From positions 1,922,001-1,986,000 of the forward strand of contig OY970164.1 in NCBI GenBank assembly GCA_963706555.1: DNA of 64,000 nucleotides, in the 5' to 3' direction. This DNA is from Bog-473 sp963706555 (GTDB taxonomy: Bacteria; Actinomycetota; Acidimicrobiia; Acidimicrobiales; RAAP-2). Both the position numbers and the translations under genes were made by a program. How positions within the stretch are numbered: position 1 is the stretch's first letter; every line of letters begins with the position of its first letter. A model generated the notes under the pieces. It was not told the origin of the DNA, made no database searches, and saw only the letters and a program-made list of their open reading frames with translations. Below, in pieces: positions 1 to 9,298 of the stretch.

Positions 1-768
1 CATCACCACCTCATCACCGGCGACGTGGAATTCCTCGGCGAGTTGTGGCCGACCATCCAACGCGGCATCGACTTCATCCTGCGCTGGCAACAGCCCGATG
101 GATCGGTCCTCTGGTCCCTCGATCCCTCCGGGCGCGCCGAGGGGTACGCCCTCCTGACCGGCTCGTCCTCGATCTACCATTCCATGCGCTGCGCCGTTGC
201 CGTGGCCGAATTTCTGGCCAAGGACCGCCCGGATTGGGAGCTGGCGGCGGGCCGTCTCGGTCACGCCGTGGCACACCACCCCACCGCCTTCGCCCCGAAG
301 GTGGAGTTCGCCATGGACTGGTACTACCCCGTCTTGTCGGGGGCGTTGGAGGGGGAGGCCGGACGTCATCGCCTGGCCGACGGTTGGGACACGTTCGTCA
401 TGGAAGGCCTCGGCGTGCGGTGCGTCTCGACGGGGGACTGGGTGACGGCGGCAGAGACGGCCGAGTGCGTCCTGGCCCTCGACGCGCTCGGCATGCGCGA
501 CCGAGCCCGGGAGCTCTTCGTGGCCGGTCAGAACTTGCGACTCGGGGACGGCTCCTACTGGACGGGGATGGTCTATCCCGAGAAGGTCACCTTTCCCGAG
601 AACGAGCGCACGACCTACACCTTCGGCGCCATGGTTCTGGCGGCCGACGCACTGTCGAATACGTCACCTGCGGCGGGCCTGTTCCGTGGCGAGTGCCTCC
701 CGGCGGCGCTCGATCTGGCCGAACCGCATTGCGTCGGACCGGCCGCCGGGGATTGCACCGCCGGCTGA
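1..768 (+). CDS. prenyltransferase-like alpha/alpha-barrel protein (5' end outside window)
   Basis: The reading frame is open from the first base, so the gene begins upstream; 255 residues are visible. The sequence has repeat-like helices with Trp/Gly-rich turns (WQQPDGSV, GDGSYWTGMVYP) as in the prenyltransferase/squalene-cyclase alpha-toroid superfamily and related glycan-acting barrels. In actinobacteria, proteins of this type sit beside a SAM methyltransferase and glycosyltransferases, and here the convergent neighbour 21 bp away is a methyltransferase. The substrate is unknown. The family call is from overall sequence character and is moderately secure. Confidence 0.6.
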   Translation, partial: HHHLITGDVEFLGELWPTIQRGIDFILRWQQPDGSVLWSLDPSGRAEGYALLTGSSSIYHSMRCAVAVAEFLAKDRPDWELAAGRLGHAVAHHPTAFAPKVEFAMDWYYPVLSGALEGEAGRHRLADGWDTFVMEGLGVRCVSTGDWVTAAETAECVLALDALGMRDRARELFVAGQNLRLGDGSYWTGMVYPEKVTFPENERTTYTFGAMVLAADALSNTSPAAGLFRGECLPAALDLAEPHCVGPAAGDCTAG

Positions 769-789
769 GATGATGGCGTCAGGCCGGCG

Positions 790-1494
790 TCAGGTCGCCG
801 GCGGCGCCACACGGCGCAAGACGCGCAAGCTGCCGCATTCGCGGTCCTCGATGAATTCGGCCGAGGCGAGCGCGGCACAGAACAGTTCGTAGGGCGGACG
901 CCCACCGTCGGCGGGGTCGGGAAACACGTCGTGGATAGCGAGCCAACCCCCAACTGCGACCCGCGGCGCCCAGCCCCGGAAGTCGGCCCACGCCGGTTCC
1001 GCCCCATGGCCGCCATCGATGAAGCAGAAGGCCAGCGGGTGGGTCCAGCGTGCGGCCACGGTGGACGAATCGCCGACGACGCCGACCACGGATCCCTCGA
1101 GGTCGGCCCCGCTCACGGCGCGGCGCCACTGCAGCAGCGTGTCGATCTGGCCCCGCTCCGGATCGACGAGGTCAGCCTCGTGATGTTCCCATCCCGGCTG
1201 ATTCTCTTCGGAGCCACGGTGGTGATCGATGGAGAACAAGACGGCGCCGGTGGCCTCGGCTGCCGCTCCCAGGTAGAGCGATGACTTTCCGCACCAGGCC
1301 CCGATTTCGAGGAACGTCGTCGTGGGAGTGCCGTCCAGAGAGGCCCTCCCCGCGCGCAGTGCAGCTTGGAGGAGCGCCTCGCCCTCGTCGTCGGGCATGA
1401 ACCCGCGAGTCTGGCGAGCGGAGGCGACGAGTGCCCGTAGCCGGGCATCGTCCGGTGCCCCCGCTGCGTGGGGCTTCCCCGCGGGCGGGCTCAA
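790..1494 (-). CDS. class I SAM-dependent methyltransferase
   Basis: A 234-residue protein with a Rossmann methyltransferase signature: FLEIGAWCGKSSLYL near residue 60 is the SAM-binding glycine motif, followed by an acidic strand end (SIDHH) and CFIDGGHG near residue 165, typical of the Methyltransf_24 type. The TTG start overlaps the TGA stop of the upstream pepN gene (TTGA), so translational coupling is likely. The substrate is unknown; pairing with a prenyltransferase-like gene suggests small-molecule or cell-envelope modification. Confidence 0.75.
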   Translation of the reverse strand: MSPPAGKPHAAGAPDDARLRALVASARQTRGFMPDDEGEALLQAALRAGRASLDGTPTTTFLEIGAWCGKSSLYLGAAAEATGAVLFSIDHHRGSEENQPGWEHHEADLVDPERGQIDTLLQWRRAVSGADLEGSVVGVVGDSSTVAARWTHPLAFCFIDGGHGAEPAWADFRGWAPRVAVGGWLAIHDVFPDPADGGRPPYELFCAALASAEFIEDRECGSLRVLRRVAPPAT

Positions 1495-4106
1495 GCTGTG
1501 GTTGCCGCGGCGACTGCGGCCCGGAAGCTGTCACCCAACCGTGTCCGCTCGCGCTGGGCAAAGGCGACGTTGACGTTCAGGCGTTCCACCGACTGGGCCA
1601 CGCGGCGGGGGCCCGACGCCAGAGGATGCTCGGCCAGGAATTGCACCACCGAGCGGGCGAAGTCGGCGTCGCCGCACAGGGAGGGAATGGCCTCGGCAAT
1701 GCGTGCGTGCGCGTTCTTCGGGAACCGCTCGAGGATGGCGTCCCATGCCTCGGTGATGCGGAGCCAGATCGACTGGCCCGCAACCGGATTTGCCAGCAAC
1801 GAAGAGATGACGAGCCACCCGTTCTGGCTGCGCACCTCGGTCATGGCGAGATCGAATGTGCGCTGGGCCAGGTCGATGCTCGGGAAGACCGAAAGGGCGC
1901 TGAGCGAACGCATTTCTTCCTGCGGCGTGGTGGCTGTCCTGTACCGCTGCAGGAGCGCGTCGTAGTCGCCGGGCCGCAGTAGCTGTGCCACCACCGCCAG
2001 CGTGGCAGCCTCGACATCGGCCGGGATCGGAGCACCGGTGCCACCCCCGAGTGGCGACTCGACGAAGAGCCGCAGTGCTTCTTCGCGCACCACGGGGTCC
2101 GCACCAACGGTACCCAGGAGGTTGATGGCCAGCGAACGGAGCGTCGGCGTGCGATCCCCTTCGCCCGGCCGGGACTCGAAACCGAGGTGCCGGAATTGCG
2201 GGCCCACGAGGGCAGCGACGGCCTCGTGCAGCGACGGAAGGTCGGCCTCGTCCACGATGCGCCGCGCCAGGTGGAACGCGGCGGAGACCGGAGCCCAGGG
2301 GGTCGGATCGGGCTCGAGCCCGAGTTTCGCCCCCACGATGAGGAATTCTTGGAGCGTGGAATGCCCGGCCAGGGTGGTGGCCCAGGTGTCGGCCAGAAGG
2401 TTGGCCCGCTCCAGAGGGGTGAGCTCGGAGAGGCGCGCCGCAAGCGCCAGGCGGTGTTCGGCGTCGTAGCCCACCCGGAACACGCCCCATCCACCGGCAT
2501 TGACGACGGCCAATCCTTGCGCTGTCTCTTCGAGCTGGACGGGTGCCTTGTCGAGGACGAACTTGCTCGTGGGAGCCCCCGGCTTCCCATCGACAGCCAG
2601 GGCGCGCACGGCCACCGGGACGTTCCAGGCGTCACCGATCGCCGAGTCAATCCCGTCGGGGACCTCGCCGTAGGAGAACGGTTGCTGCTCCACGGTGTCG
2701 CCGCGTAGTGAGACCAGAGGATGGCCACCTTGGAGGATGAACGTGTTCATGACGTCGCGCACCGGTTCGCCGCTTGCCTCTTCGAGCGCGTCCCACAGGT
2801 CGGTGGTCACGGTGTTGGCGTAGGCGTGTGCCGTCAGATAGGTGCGCACACCATCGCGGAAGACCTCGGGCCCGATGTACTGCTCCAACATCCGCAAGAC
2901 GGCCGCACCCTTTTCGTAGGTCAAGAGGTCGAACATGCCCTCGGCCTCTTTGGGCGGCCCGACCGGGTACTCGATGGGTCGGGTGGCATGGACGCCGTCG
3001 ATCGTCAGGGCCGCTTCGCGCGAGGGGGCAAATCCCACCCAACGGTCCCAGGACGGCCGGAAGGCATCGACGCAGAGCATCTCCATGAACGTGGCGAATG
3101 CCTCGTTGAGCCAGATCCCCTCCCACCACCCCATGGTCACGAGGTCGCCGAACCACATGTGTGCCATCTCGTGCGCTACCACATCGGCCACCCGTTCCAG
3201 CTCGGCCCGGGCCGCGCTGGTCGGATCGATCAGGAGGGCGGTGTCGCGGAACGTGATGCAGCCGAGGTTCTCCATGGCGCCGGCGGCAAAGTCGGGAATT
3301 GCGACCAGATCGACCTTGTCCCCCGGGTAGGGGATGCCGAAGTACTCGGTGAAGAAGCGGAGTGAAAAGGCGCCGATCGCCAACCCGAAGTCGGCCAACT
3401 TGCGTTTGCCCGGCGTGAAGACGACACGGAGCGGCACCCCGTCGACATCCATCGTCTCGGTCGTCTCGAGTTGACCGACGACGAAGGCGACCAGATAGGT
3501 CGACATCTTCATGGTCGGCGCGAAGCGCACCACACTCTTGTCGCCGACCCGGCGCACGTCGACGATGGGGGAATTGGAGAACGCGTCGTCATCCCGATCG
3601 ATGGTCAGTGTCACCTCGAAAACGGCCTTGCGATCCGGCTCGTCCCAGCAGGGGAAGGCCCGGCGGGCGTCGACCGATTCGAGCTGTGTCGTCGCAATCG
3701 TGTGGGTCTCGCCGGCATCGTCGGTGTACGTGGACCGGTAGAACCCGCGCAACTTGTCATTGAGGGTGCCCGTGAACCGACACGTCACCGTGCAGGCCCC
3801 TGGCGCGAGGGGAGCCGGGGGGCGGAAGATGACCTGCTCGAGCTCGTCCTCGAAGGAGACGGTGCACCCGATGACGTCGCCCGTCGCGGTGCGGACCTCG
3901 ACATCGCTGATGGCCAGCTCGGCCGCATTGAGCACGATCCGGTCGACAGATTCGTGCACCGTGACATCGATCGCCACAGTCCCCGAGAAGGTGGCCGAGC
4001 CGATGTCAGGCTCAATCTCCAGCCGGTAGACGTGCGGCTCCACGGTCCGAGGCAGACGAAACGCATCCTGGTGGGTCGTCGTTGGGGTCAATGGGGAAGA
4101 TGACAT
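1491..4106 (-). CDS. pepN: aminopeptidase N, M1 family
   Basis: An 871-residue zinc metallopeptidase that removes N-terminal residues from peptides in the cytoplasm. The exopeptidase motif GAMEN lies near residue 277. The zinc site HEMAH lies near 311 with the third ligand Glu about 18 residues later (LNEAF). An ERAP1-like helical C-terminal half follows. I chose ATG 4106 because the encoded start matches the family and a TAGCCT -10 box lies 8 nt upstream with no Shine-Dalgarno, so the mRNA is probably leaderless. The frame stays open to 4277, but that extension overlaps the divergent kinase gene and is not conserved in character. The methyltransferase gene overlaps its stop. Confidence 0.92.
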   Translation of the reverse strand: MSSSPLTPTTTHQDAFRLPRTVEPHVYRLEIEPDIGSATFSGTVAIDVTVHESVDRIVLNAAELAISDVEVRTATGDVIGCTVSFEDELEQVIFRPPAPLAPGACTVTCRFTGTLNDKLRGFYRSTYTDDAGETHTIATTQLESVDARRAFPCWDEPDRKAVFEVTLTIDRDDDAFSNSPIVDVRRVGDKSVVRFAPTMKMSTYLVAFVVGQLETTETMDVDGVPLRVVFTPGKRKLADFGLAIGAFSLRFFTEYFGIPYPGDKVDLVAIPDFAAGAMENLGCITFRDTALLIDPTSAARAELERVADVVAHEMAHMWFGDLVTMGWWEGIWLNEAFATFMEMLCVDAFRPSWDRWVGFAPSREAALTIDGVHATRPIEYPVGPPKEAEGMFDLLTYEKGAAVLRMLEQYIGPEVFRDGVRTYLTAHAYANTVTTDLWDALEEASGEPVRDVMNTFILQGGHPLVSLRGDTVEQQPFSYGEVPDGIDSAIGDAWNVPVAVRALAVDGKPGAPTSKFVLDKAPVQLEETAQGLAVVNAGGWGVFRVGYDAEHRLALAARLSELTPLERANLLADTWATTLAGHSTLQEFLIVGAKLGLEPDPTPWAPVSAAFHLARRIVDEADLPSLHEAVAALVGPQFRHLGFESRPGEGDRTPTLRSLAINLLGTVGADPVVREEALRLFVESPLGGGTGAPIPADVEAATLAVVAQLLRPGDYDALLQRYRTATTPQEEMRSLSALSVFPSIDLAQRTFDLAMTEVRSQNGWLVISSLLANPVAGQSIWLRITEAWDAILERFPKNAHARIAEAIPSLCGDADFARSVVQFLAEHPLASGPRRVAQSVERLNVNVAFAQRERTRLGDSFRAAVAAATTA

Positions 4107-4114
4107 TGTCGGGA

Positions 4115-4142
4115 AGGCTACCCGCCTCGCTCCGAGTAGGTT
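4115..4142. promoter_or_regulatory. divergent -10 boxes for pepN and the PfkB kinase
   Basis: On the minus strand TAGCCT (4120-4115) is 8 nt before the pepN ATG. On the plus strand TAGGTT (4137-4142) is 8 nt before the kinase GTG. Neither start has a Shine-Dalgarno, so both transcripts would be leaderless. -35 elements are weak. Confidence 0.55.
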
Positions 4143-4150
4143 CTCGCTGC

Positions 4151-5206
4151 GTGGATGCGAATGAATCGACCGAAACCCCGGGAATCGACGACGCCAGCAG
4201 GTCTGAGCTGGACCTGGTGGCGATCGGATCACCATTGTTGGACGTCCTCGAGACGACGCACGACGAGGTACTGGCACAGGTGGGCTTGGTGAAGGGTTCC
4301 ATGACCCTGATCGACCTGGACCAGGCCACTGCCATTCAGGGCATCATGGCGAACCCCCGCTTCGTCTCCGGGGGATCGGTGGCGAACACGGCGGTCGGGC
4401 TGGCCGAGCTCGGGGGACGGGCCGGGTTTGTCGGGGCGGTAGCCGACGACGCGGTCGGGCACACCTACGTGGAGGATCTCCGCGCTGCGGGTGTGTCGGT
4501 CGAGCCGCACTTCGGCGGCTCGGCCGAGGGCGATGCTCTGGGGACGGGCCGCTGCATGGTGCTGATCTCGGACGATGCAGAGCGGACGATGGGTACCTAC
4601 CTCGGGGCGGCGTCCACCCTGACGGTGGCCGGGGTGTCGACGCCCTTCGTCGAGCGGGCCGCCGTGGTGCTGCTGGAGGGCTATCTGTGGGATGTGGCTG
4701 CGGCCAAGGAAGCAATGCGCCATGCCGCTGCCATTGCCCACGGGGCGGACGGCTCGGTCGCCCTGTCGCTCTCGGATGCGTTCTGCGTCGAACGACACCA
4801 GCGCGAATTCCTCGATCTCCTCGTCGACGACATCGACATACTGCTGGGGAACGAAGAGGAGATCACCATGCTGTTCGGGTCGGCCTCTCACACAGCTGCT
4901 CTCGAGGCGGCGGAGGAGACGGGTTTGCTCGTCGTCATGACCCGTGGTGCCGCCGGCTGCGTCGTCCTGACCGCCCACGGTCCGGTTGAGGTGCCTGCGG
5001 CGCCCGTCGGTCGCGTGATCGACACGACCGGGGCCGGGGACCTGTTCGCCGCGGGCATGCTCTACGGGTTGACGCATGGAATGGATCCGGTGCTCAGCGC
5101 GCGGCTCGGGGGCATCTGTGCCGCCGAGATCATCTCGCACACCGGCGCCCGTCCCGAGGCCGACCTGCGCGCGCTCGCCGCCGCGGCCGGCGTGCTCGCA
5201 CCGTAG
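4151..5206 (+). CDS. PfkB-family carbohydrate/nucleoside kinase
   Basis: A 351-residue ribokinase-fold kinase. The N-terminal glycine-rich substrate loop (SGGSVANTAVGLAELGG, about residues 70-90) and the C-terminal signature DTTGAGDLFAAGML with catalytic Asp (about 300) are intact. The arrangement resembles the adenosine-kinase/sugar-kinase branch; the exact substrate cannot be read from sequence. GTG 4151 is preferred because a TAGGTT box is 8 nt upstream; an in-frame ATG at 4082 would place the start inside the divergent pepN gene. ychF follows after 8 nt, probably in one operon. Confidence 0.85.
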   Translation: MDANESTETPGIDDASRSELDLVAIGSPLLDVLETTHDEVLAQVGLVKGSMTLIDLDQATAIQGIMANPRFVSGGSVANTAVGLAELGGRAGFVGAVADDAVGHTYVEDLRAAGVSVEPHFGGSAEGDALGTGRCMVLISDDAERTMGTYLGAASTLTVAGVSTPFVERAAVVLLEGYLWDVAAAKEAMRHAAAIAHGADGSVALSLSDAFCVERHQREFLDLLVDDIDILLGNEEEITMLFGSASHTAALEAAEETGLLVVMTRGAAGCVVLTAHGPVEVPAAPVGRVIDTTGAGDLFAAGMLYGLTHGMDPVLSARLGGICAAEIISHTGARPEADLRALAAAAGVLAP

Positions 5207-5214
5207 GCGGATCG

Positions 5215-6300
5215 GTGTCCCTCTCCATCGGCATCGTCGGGCTCCCCAACGTCGGCAAGTCGACGCTGTTCAACGCACTCACGAACAACGAGGTGCTGGC
5301 GGCCAACTACCCCTTCGCCACCATCGATCCGAACGTGGGCGTCGTCGCTGTCCCCGATCATCGGTTGGAGGAACTCGCCGCGCTCTATGACGGTGCGCCG
5401 ATCGTGCCGGCGTCGGTGACGTTCGTCGACATCGCAGGCATCGTGCGGGGCGCGTCACAAGGGGAGGGGTTGGGGAACAAGTTCCTGGCCGCGATCCGGG
5501 AGAGCGACGCCATCTGCCAGGTGGTCCGCGTGTTTCACGACGACGACGTGATCCACGTCGACGGGCGGGTCGATCCCATGTCCGACATCGCCACCGTGAA
5601 CACGGAGCTGATCCTGGCCGACCTGCAGACCGTCGAGAACCGGCTGCCGAAGTTGGCCAAAGAAGCGAGAGCCCACCCCGAGCTGCGTGCCGCCGCAGAG
5701 GCCGTGGCAGTGGCCCAGCGCGTCCTCGACGAAGGACGGACCATCTCGAGTGCGGCGGCACAGGGCGAGGTCGATGTCGATCTGCTGTACGACCTGCATC
5801 TGCTCACTGCCAAGCCGTTCATTTATGTCTTCAACGTCGACGAGGATGCGCTGACCGACACCGCGTTGGCGGAGCAGCTGGCCGGTGGCGTGGCGCCTGC
5901 CAGCTCCATCGTGCTCTGCGCACAGATCGAAGCAGAGCTGGCCGCGATGCCGGCAGACGACGCCCGTGAGCTGCTCGAGAGCTACGGCCTGCAGGAGTCG
6001 GGCTTGGAGCGGCTGATCCATGTGGGCTTTGCCACCCTGGGCCTGCAGACCTTCCTCACCGCTGGCCCCAAAGAGGCGCGGGCATGGACCATCCATGTCG
6101 GCGACACGGCACCCAAGGCGGCCGGTGTGATCCATACGGACTTCGAGAAGGGCTTCATCAAGGCTGAAGTGGTGAGCTTCGAGGATCTGGTGGAAATGAA
6201 GTCGGTGGTCGCGGCACGCGCCGCCGGGAGGGCGCGGATGGAAGGCAAGGACTACGTTATGCGTGACGGCGACGTGGTGGAATTCCGCTTCAACAATTAG
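5215..6300 (+). CDS. ychF: redox-responsive Obg-like ATPase YchF
   Basis: A 361-residue ribosome- and translation-associated P-loop NTPase of the Obg/OLA1 group. Its P-loop is GLPNVGKST at residues 8-16, the switch region includes the FVDIAGIVRGAS motif, and a C-terminal TGS domain ends in EFRFNN. YchF prefers ATP over GTP because the G4 motif is altered. It starts with GTG 8 nt after the kinase stop. The last codons (CCGCTTCAACAATT) reappear near 10238-10288, which may mark a recombination site. Confidence 0.95.
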   Translation: MSLSIGIVGLPNVGKSTLFNALTNNEVLAANYPFATIDPNVGVVAVPDHRLEELAALYDGAPIVPASVTFVDIAGIVRGASQGEGLGNKFLAAIRESDAICQVVRVFHDDDVIHVDGRVDPMSDIATVNTELILADLQTVENRLPKLAKEARAHPELRAAAEAVAVAQRVLDEGRTISSAAAQGEVDVDLLYDLHLLTAKPFIYVFNVDEDALTDTALAEQLAGGVAPASSIVLCAQIEAELAAMPADDARELLESYGLQESGLERLIHVGFATLGLQTFLTAGPKEARAWTIHVGDTAPKAAGVIHTDFEKGFIKAEVVSFEDLVEMKSVVAARAAGRARMEGKDYVMRDGDVVEFRFNN

Positions 6301-6369
6301 AACCGGGCGTTTGGCCAGGTAGATGGGCTAGTCGGAGAGCTGGTATGTCGAGGCATGCCGGGAGCAGCT

Positions 6370-8268
6370 TTATACCGAGATCGTCCAGGCTGATTTCGCA
6401 TGACCGGCCATGTCGTCAATCATCTCCACCGCCATGGGCAGCGATAGGTAAAAGCCCTGACAGAAATCGCTCAAGAGCGCTGTGACCTCGCGGTCCTGCT
6501 CAGCTGTCTCGACTCCTTCGCAGACGACCGTGAGATCGAGGAGGTGGGCCAACTCAATCGTCTTGGAGACGATGGCATGGCTCGCCTTGCTCTCGGTCAC
6601 CCTCGCAATGAAGGTTTGGTCGATCTTGATGACGTCGACGGGATACTCCATCAAATAACTCAGTGACGAGTAGCCCGTCCCGAAGTCATCGAGCGCGAGC
6701 TGAATACCGATCGCTTTGAGCTCGGATAGGACCGCGAGAGCACGCTTGGCATCTTGGATGAATGCACTTTCGGTGATCTCAAGACACAGCTCTTTGGGGA
6801 GCGTATCGGTGAGCAAGAGTATGTTTCGGACCGCGAATAAGAAGCCGGGTGCCATGAGCTGATGCGCCGACACGTTGACGGACACCACCAGTGTCTCGTC
6901 TCCGGCCTTCGCTTCCCAGCGGTGTCGGTCGACACAGGCGTGTTCGAGCACCCACTGTCCGATCTCGACGATGTCACCAGACTGCTCTGCCATCGGAATC
7001 ACAACGGTCGGTGGGATGAGCCCTCTACCAGGATGGTCCCATCGGAGGAGCGCCTCGACGCAGACGACTCGCCGATCGGTGGTGCGGATCACCGGCTGGT
7101 AGTCGAGCCGAAGTTCTTCCAACTCTGCGGCATGGCCCAAATCCCGCAGGAGCGAATCACTCGAGTCACTGCGGCGCTGCTCGTGGATGTCGATGACCTG
7201 ATGAGTCCCGCCACCTTTGCGCTTGGCTTGGTACATGGCGATATCGGCGTTGTGGAGGAGTTCTTCGGGATCGTTACCCTGACCGGCAAAGGCAATGCCG
7301 ATACTGGCCGACAGATTCACCGTGACTCCTTCCAGATCGTAGGGCTTTGCAATCGAGTCATCGAGGCGCCCAGCGAGACCCTCAACCTGACCTTCGTCGC
7401 TCAGGTCCTCGCACAAGATGACGAACTCGTCACCCGAAAGACGCGCCACGGTGTCGCCCGGGCGGAGCGTGTTCGTGAGCCGTGCACTGACGGCAACCAG
7501 GAGATCATCACCGGCCTGATGCCCTGATTTGTCGTTGACCCCCTTGAAGCCGTCGAGATCAATGAAAAGAAGCGCCACGAGTTTGCCCGAACGGCGGCGA
7601 CTGAGAAGGGCGTGCTTGATGCGCTCAAGCAGAAGGTTGCGATTGGGCAGTCCGGTGAGCGCGTCATGCAACGCGATTGCCTGGGCGTGCGCAGCTGTAT
7701 GCAACAGATCGGAGCGGGCTTGGGCATTGACGAGATACGCCGAGGTCACGTCGGCCAATGTCTGCGCCACGACCATCGACTTCCTTGAGAGCGCGCCCGG
7801 CGAGTCTCTATAGAGATCGAGGGCTCCGAGCTGGGAGTTCCCGTGGTGCAGAGGAAAGGTAAATACGGCTTCGAGTCCAGCTGCAAGCGCTTGGGACACA
7901 AAACGCGGGAACCGGTTCTCGTCCCTGAGAGCGGCAATGGTGACCGCCTCGCCTGTTTGATAGGCGATGATGCATGGTCCCTCGTCAAGGACAGTCTGCA
8001 ACTCCTCGAACCTCAACGCCGCAGCGTCGGACGCAGCGACGTAGTGGGGACTCGTCGATTCGGAAATCAAGGTGACACCGGCTCCGGTGACGGGCATGAT
8101 GTCGACCATCCGGCGCACCAGTTGATCCAAGATGCCCTGGATCGGGAAGTCGGTCAGCATCGTGCGAGCGAACTCGCTCAAGACGTCAGAGAGCTGCCGT
8201 TCGGTTGCAGTCATGCCGATCGGCAATTCGAGACGAACGCCGTGGCTTGCCGTGGAGGGAAATCGCAC
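6370..8268 (-). CDS. GAF-GGDEF-EAL cyclic-di-GMP turnover protein
   Basis: A 632-residue cytosolic signalling enzyme. A GAF sensor spans about residues 35-185. The GGDEF domain (about 200-360) has SGDEF at the active site, with the inhibitory RxxD motif (RPGD) five residues before it. The EAL domain (about 380-620) keeps EALLRW, DDFGTG, KID, CEGVET and QGF, so phosphodiesterase activity is likely, and cyclase activity is possible despite Ser for the first Gly. No membrane segment is seen. The start may be GTG 8268 or ATG 8214. It is convergent with ychF. A c-di-GMP riboswitch lies at 52180 in the same window. Confidence 0.9.
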   Translation of the reverse strand: MRFPSTASHGVRLELPIGMTATERQLSDVLSEFARTMLTDFPIQGILDQLVRRMVDIMPVTGAGVTLISESTSPHYVAASDAAALRFEELQTVLDEGPCIIAYQTGEAVTIAALRDENRFPRFVSQALAAGLEAVFTFPLHHGNSQLGALDLYRDSPGALSRKSMVVAQTLADVTSAYLVNAQARSDLLHTAAHAQAIALHDALTGLPNRNLLLERIKHALLSRRRSGKLVALLFIDLDGFKGVNDKSGHQAGDDLLVAVSARLTNTLRPGDTVARLSGDEFVILCEDLSDEGQVEGLAGRLDDSIAKPYDLEGVTVNLSASIGIAFAGQGNDPEELLHNADIAMYQAKRKGGGTHQVIDIHEQRRSDSSDSLLRDLGHAAELEELRLDYQPVIRTTDRRVVCVEALLRWDHPGRGLIPPTVVIPMAEQSGDIVEIGQWVLEHACVDRHRWEAKAGDETLVVSVNVSAHQLMAPGFLFAVRNILLLTDTLPKELCLEITESAFIQDAKRALAVLSELKAIGIQLALDDFGTGYSSLSYLMEYPVDVIKIDQTFIARVTESKASHAIVSKTIELAHLLDLTVVCEGVETAEQDREVTALLSDFCQGFYLSLPMAVEMIDDMAGHAKSAWTISV

Positions 8269-8686
8269 TCCTGGACCGGCATTTCGACAGTCGACATAGG
8301 GCTCTTGCCTTTAGATCGACAACCCTCACTGTAGAAGGTCTTCTCAGGTTAATCCAAGGCTTGCTGCAGTAGGGGGATGCTCCTGCGAGAGCAGAAGATC
8401 CAGGTGCGATTCCAGGGCGAGCGCGGACGCATGGCGCATGGTTGAAGCCGCTCCCTGGGCAGAATTGAAGTCGCCCCTCATGGATCTTCACGAAGCGGTC
8501 GCTATGGACCGGGACGACTCTCTGAGCACGTTCCGTGAATGGTGCGGTGACCACGAGCTCGAGATAAGGGTTCTGGCACGGCGTCTTCATCTACGCACCC
8601 TGTAACGCTCCCTTCGGGACACTCTGTCGCGTGCGATGACTTTAAGGGCACCCCGCCGTCGAGGCTAGAGATGATAGGGAGGCGAG
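8269..8686. other. intergenic region without a recognised gene
   Basis: About 420 bp between the divergent GGDEF-EAL gene and the DUF1905 remnant. Open frames here have no protein-like composition. It presumably holds both promoters, but I see no convincing -10/-35 pair or structured RNA. Confidence 0.5.
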
Positions 8687-8957
8687 ATGGACAAGACGTT
8701 TAGAGCCGAGTTGCAAAAAAGTCCCAGCAAGGGTGGGTGGACTTATGTCGTGATGGATGGATCGGCCGAGTATTTCGGGACGAAGGGCTTGGTCAAAGTA
8801 CGCGGGAACGGTTGACGGTCAACCGTTCCAGAGTTCTTTTATGGCTCTCGGCAATGGCACGCACAAGCTGCCAATCAAGGCGGACCTTCGCAAGAAGATA
8901 GGAAAGGCGAAAGGCGACACAGTGACGGTGCATCTCACCGAGCGGCTGTCGGGATAG
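8687..8957 (+). pseudogene. DUF1905 family protein, frameshifted
   Basis: Translation from ATG 8687 (GGGAGG ribosome site 5-10 nt upstream) gives a DUF1905-like N-terminus (MDKTFRAELQKSPSKGGWTY) that stops at TGA 8813. The rest of the domain (VDGQPFQSSFMALGNGTHK) continues in the next frame to 8957. One extra A near 8807-8808 in CGCGGGAACGG explains this: removing it restores a roughly 89-residue domain reading KVRGTVDGQ. Either the gene is a recent pseudogene or the base is a sequencing error. DUF1905 is a small beta-barrel of unknown function. Confidence 0.75.
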
Positions 8958-8989
8958 TTTTCGTCCGGGAGGCGGAAGTGGTGGGCGCT

Positions 8990-9214
8990 CTACGGGGTGC
9001 CTTGCCGGCGGCAGCGGCTAGAACTCGACCTCAGGCGCCTCCGGGTTATCCGGCCATCGACTACCGCGGGGGCCTCTTCGGGCTCGTCGGGATCGTCTGT
9101 TGTGGTCGGGGGATCTTCGTGCTCCTCGCGAGGCCCCGTCGGATACCGGACCTCTGGGTCTTTGGGTTCGTCGTCGTGGTCGTCTTCGCGCTTGTTCCGC
9201 ACTTCATCTGTCAT
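8990..9214 (-). CDS. small acidic hypothetical protein
   Basis: 74 residues with ATG start. The first 50 residues are very rich in Asp, Glu and Pro (REDDHDDEPKDPEV) and the tail is basic and Ser/Arg-rich. No family is recognised and it looks disordered. It is divergent from the whiB remnant. It may be real, because an acidic, low-complexity composition is not typical of an antisense shadow, but there is no conserved motif to confirm it. Confidence 0.35.
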   Translation of the reverse strand: MTDEVRNKREDDHDDEPKDPEVRYPTGPREEHEDPPTTTDDPDEPEEAPAVVDGRITRRRLRSSSSRCRRQGTP

Positions 9215-9298
9215 GGAGCGAGAGTGCCAGACTGCCCAACGTCTCGCCGTACACTTTCACCGTGCCCGATCCGGCTACAGCGGTCCTCAGCGGGGCTG

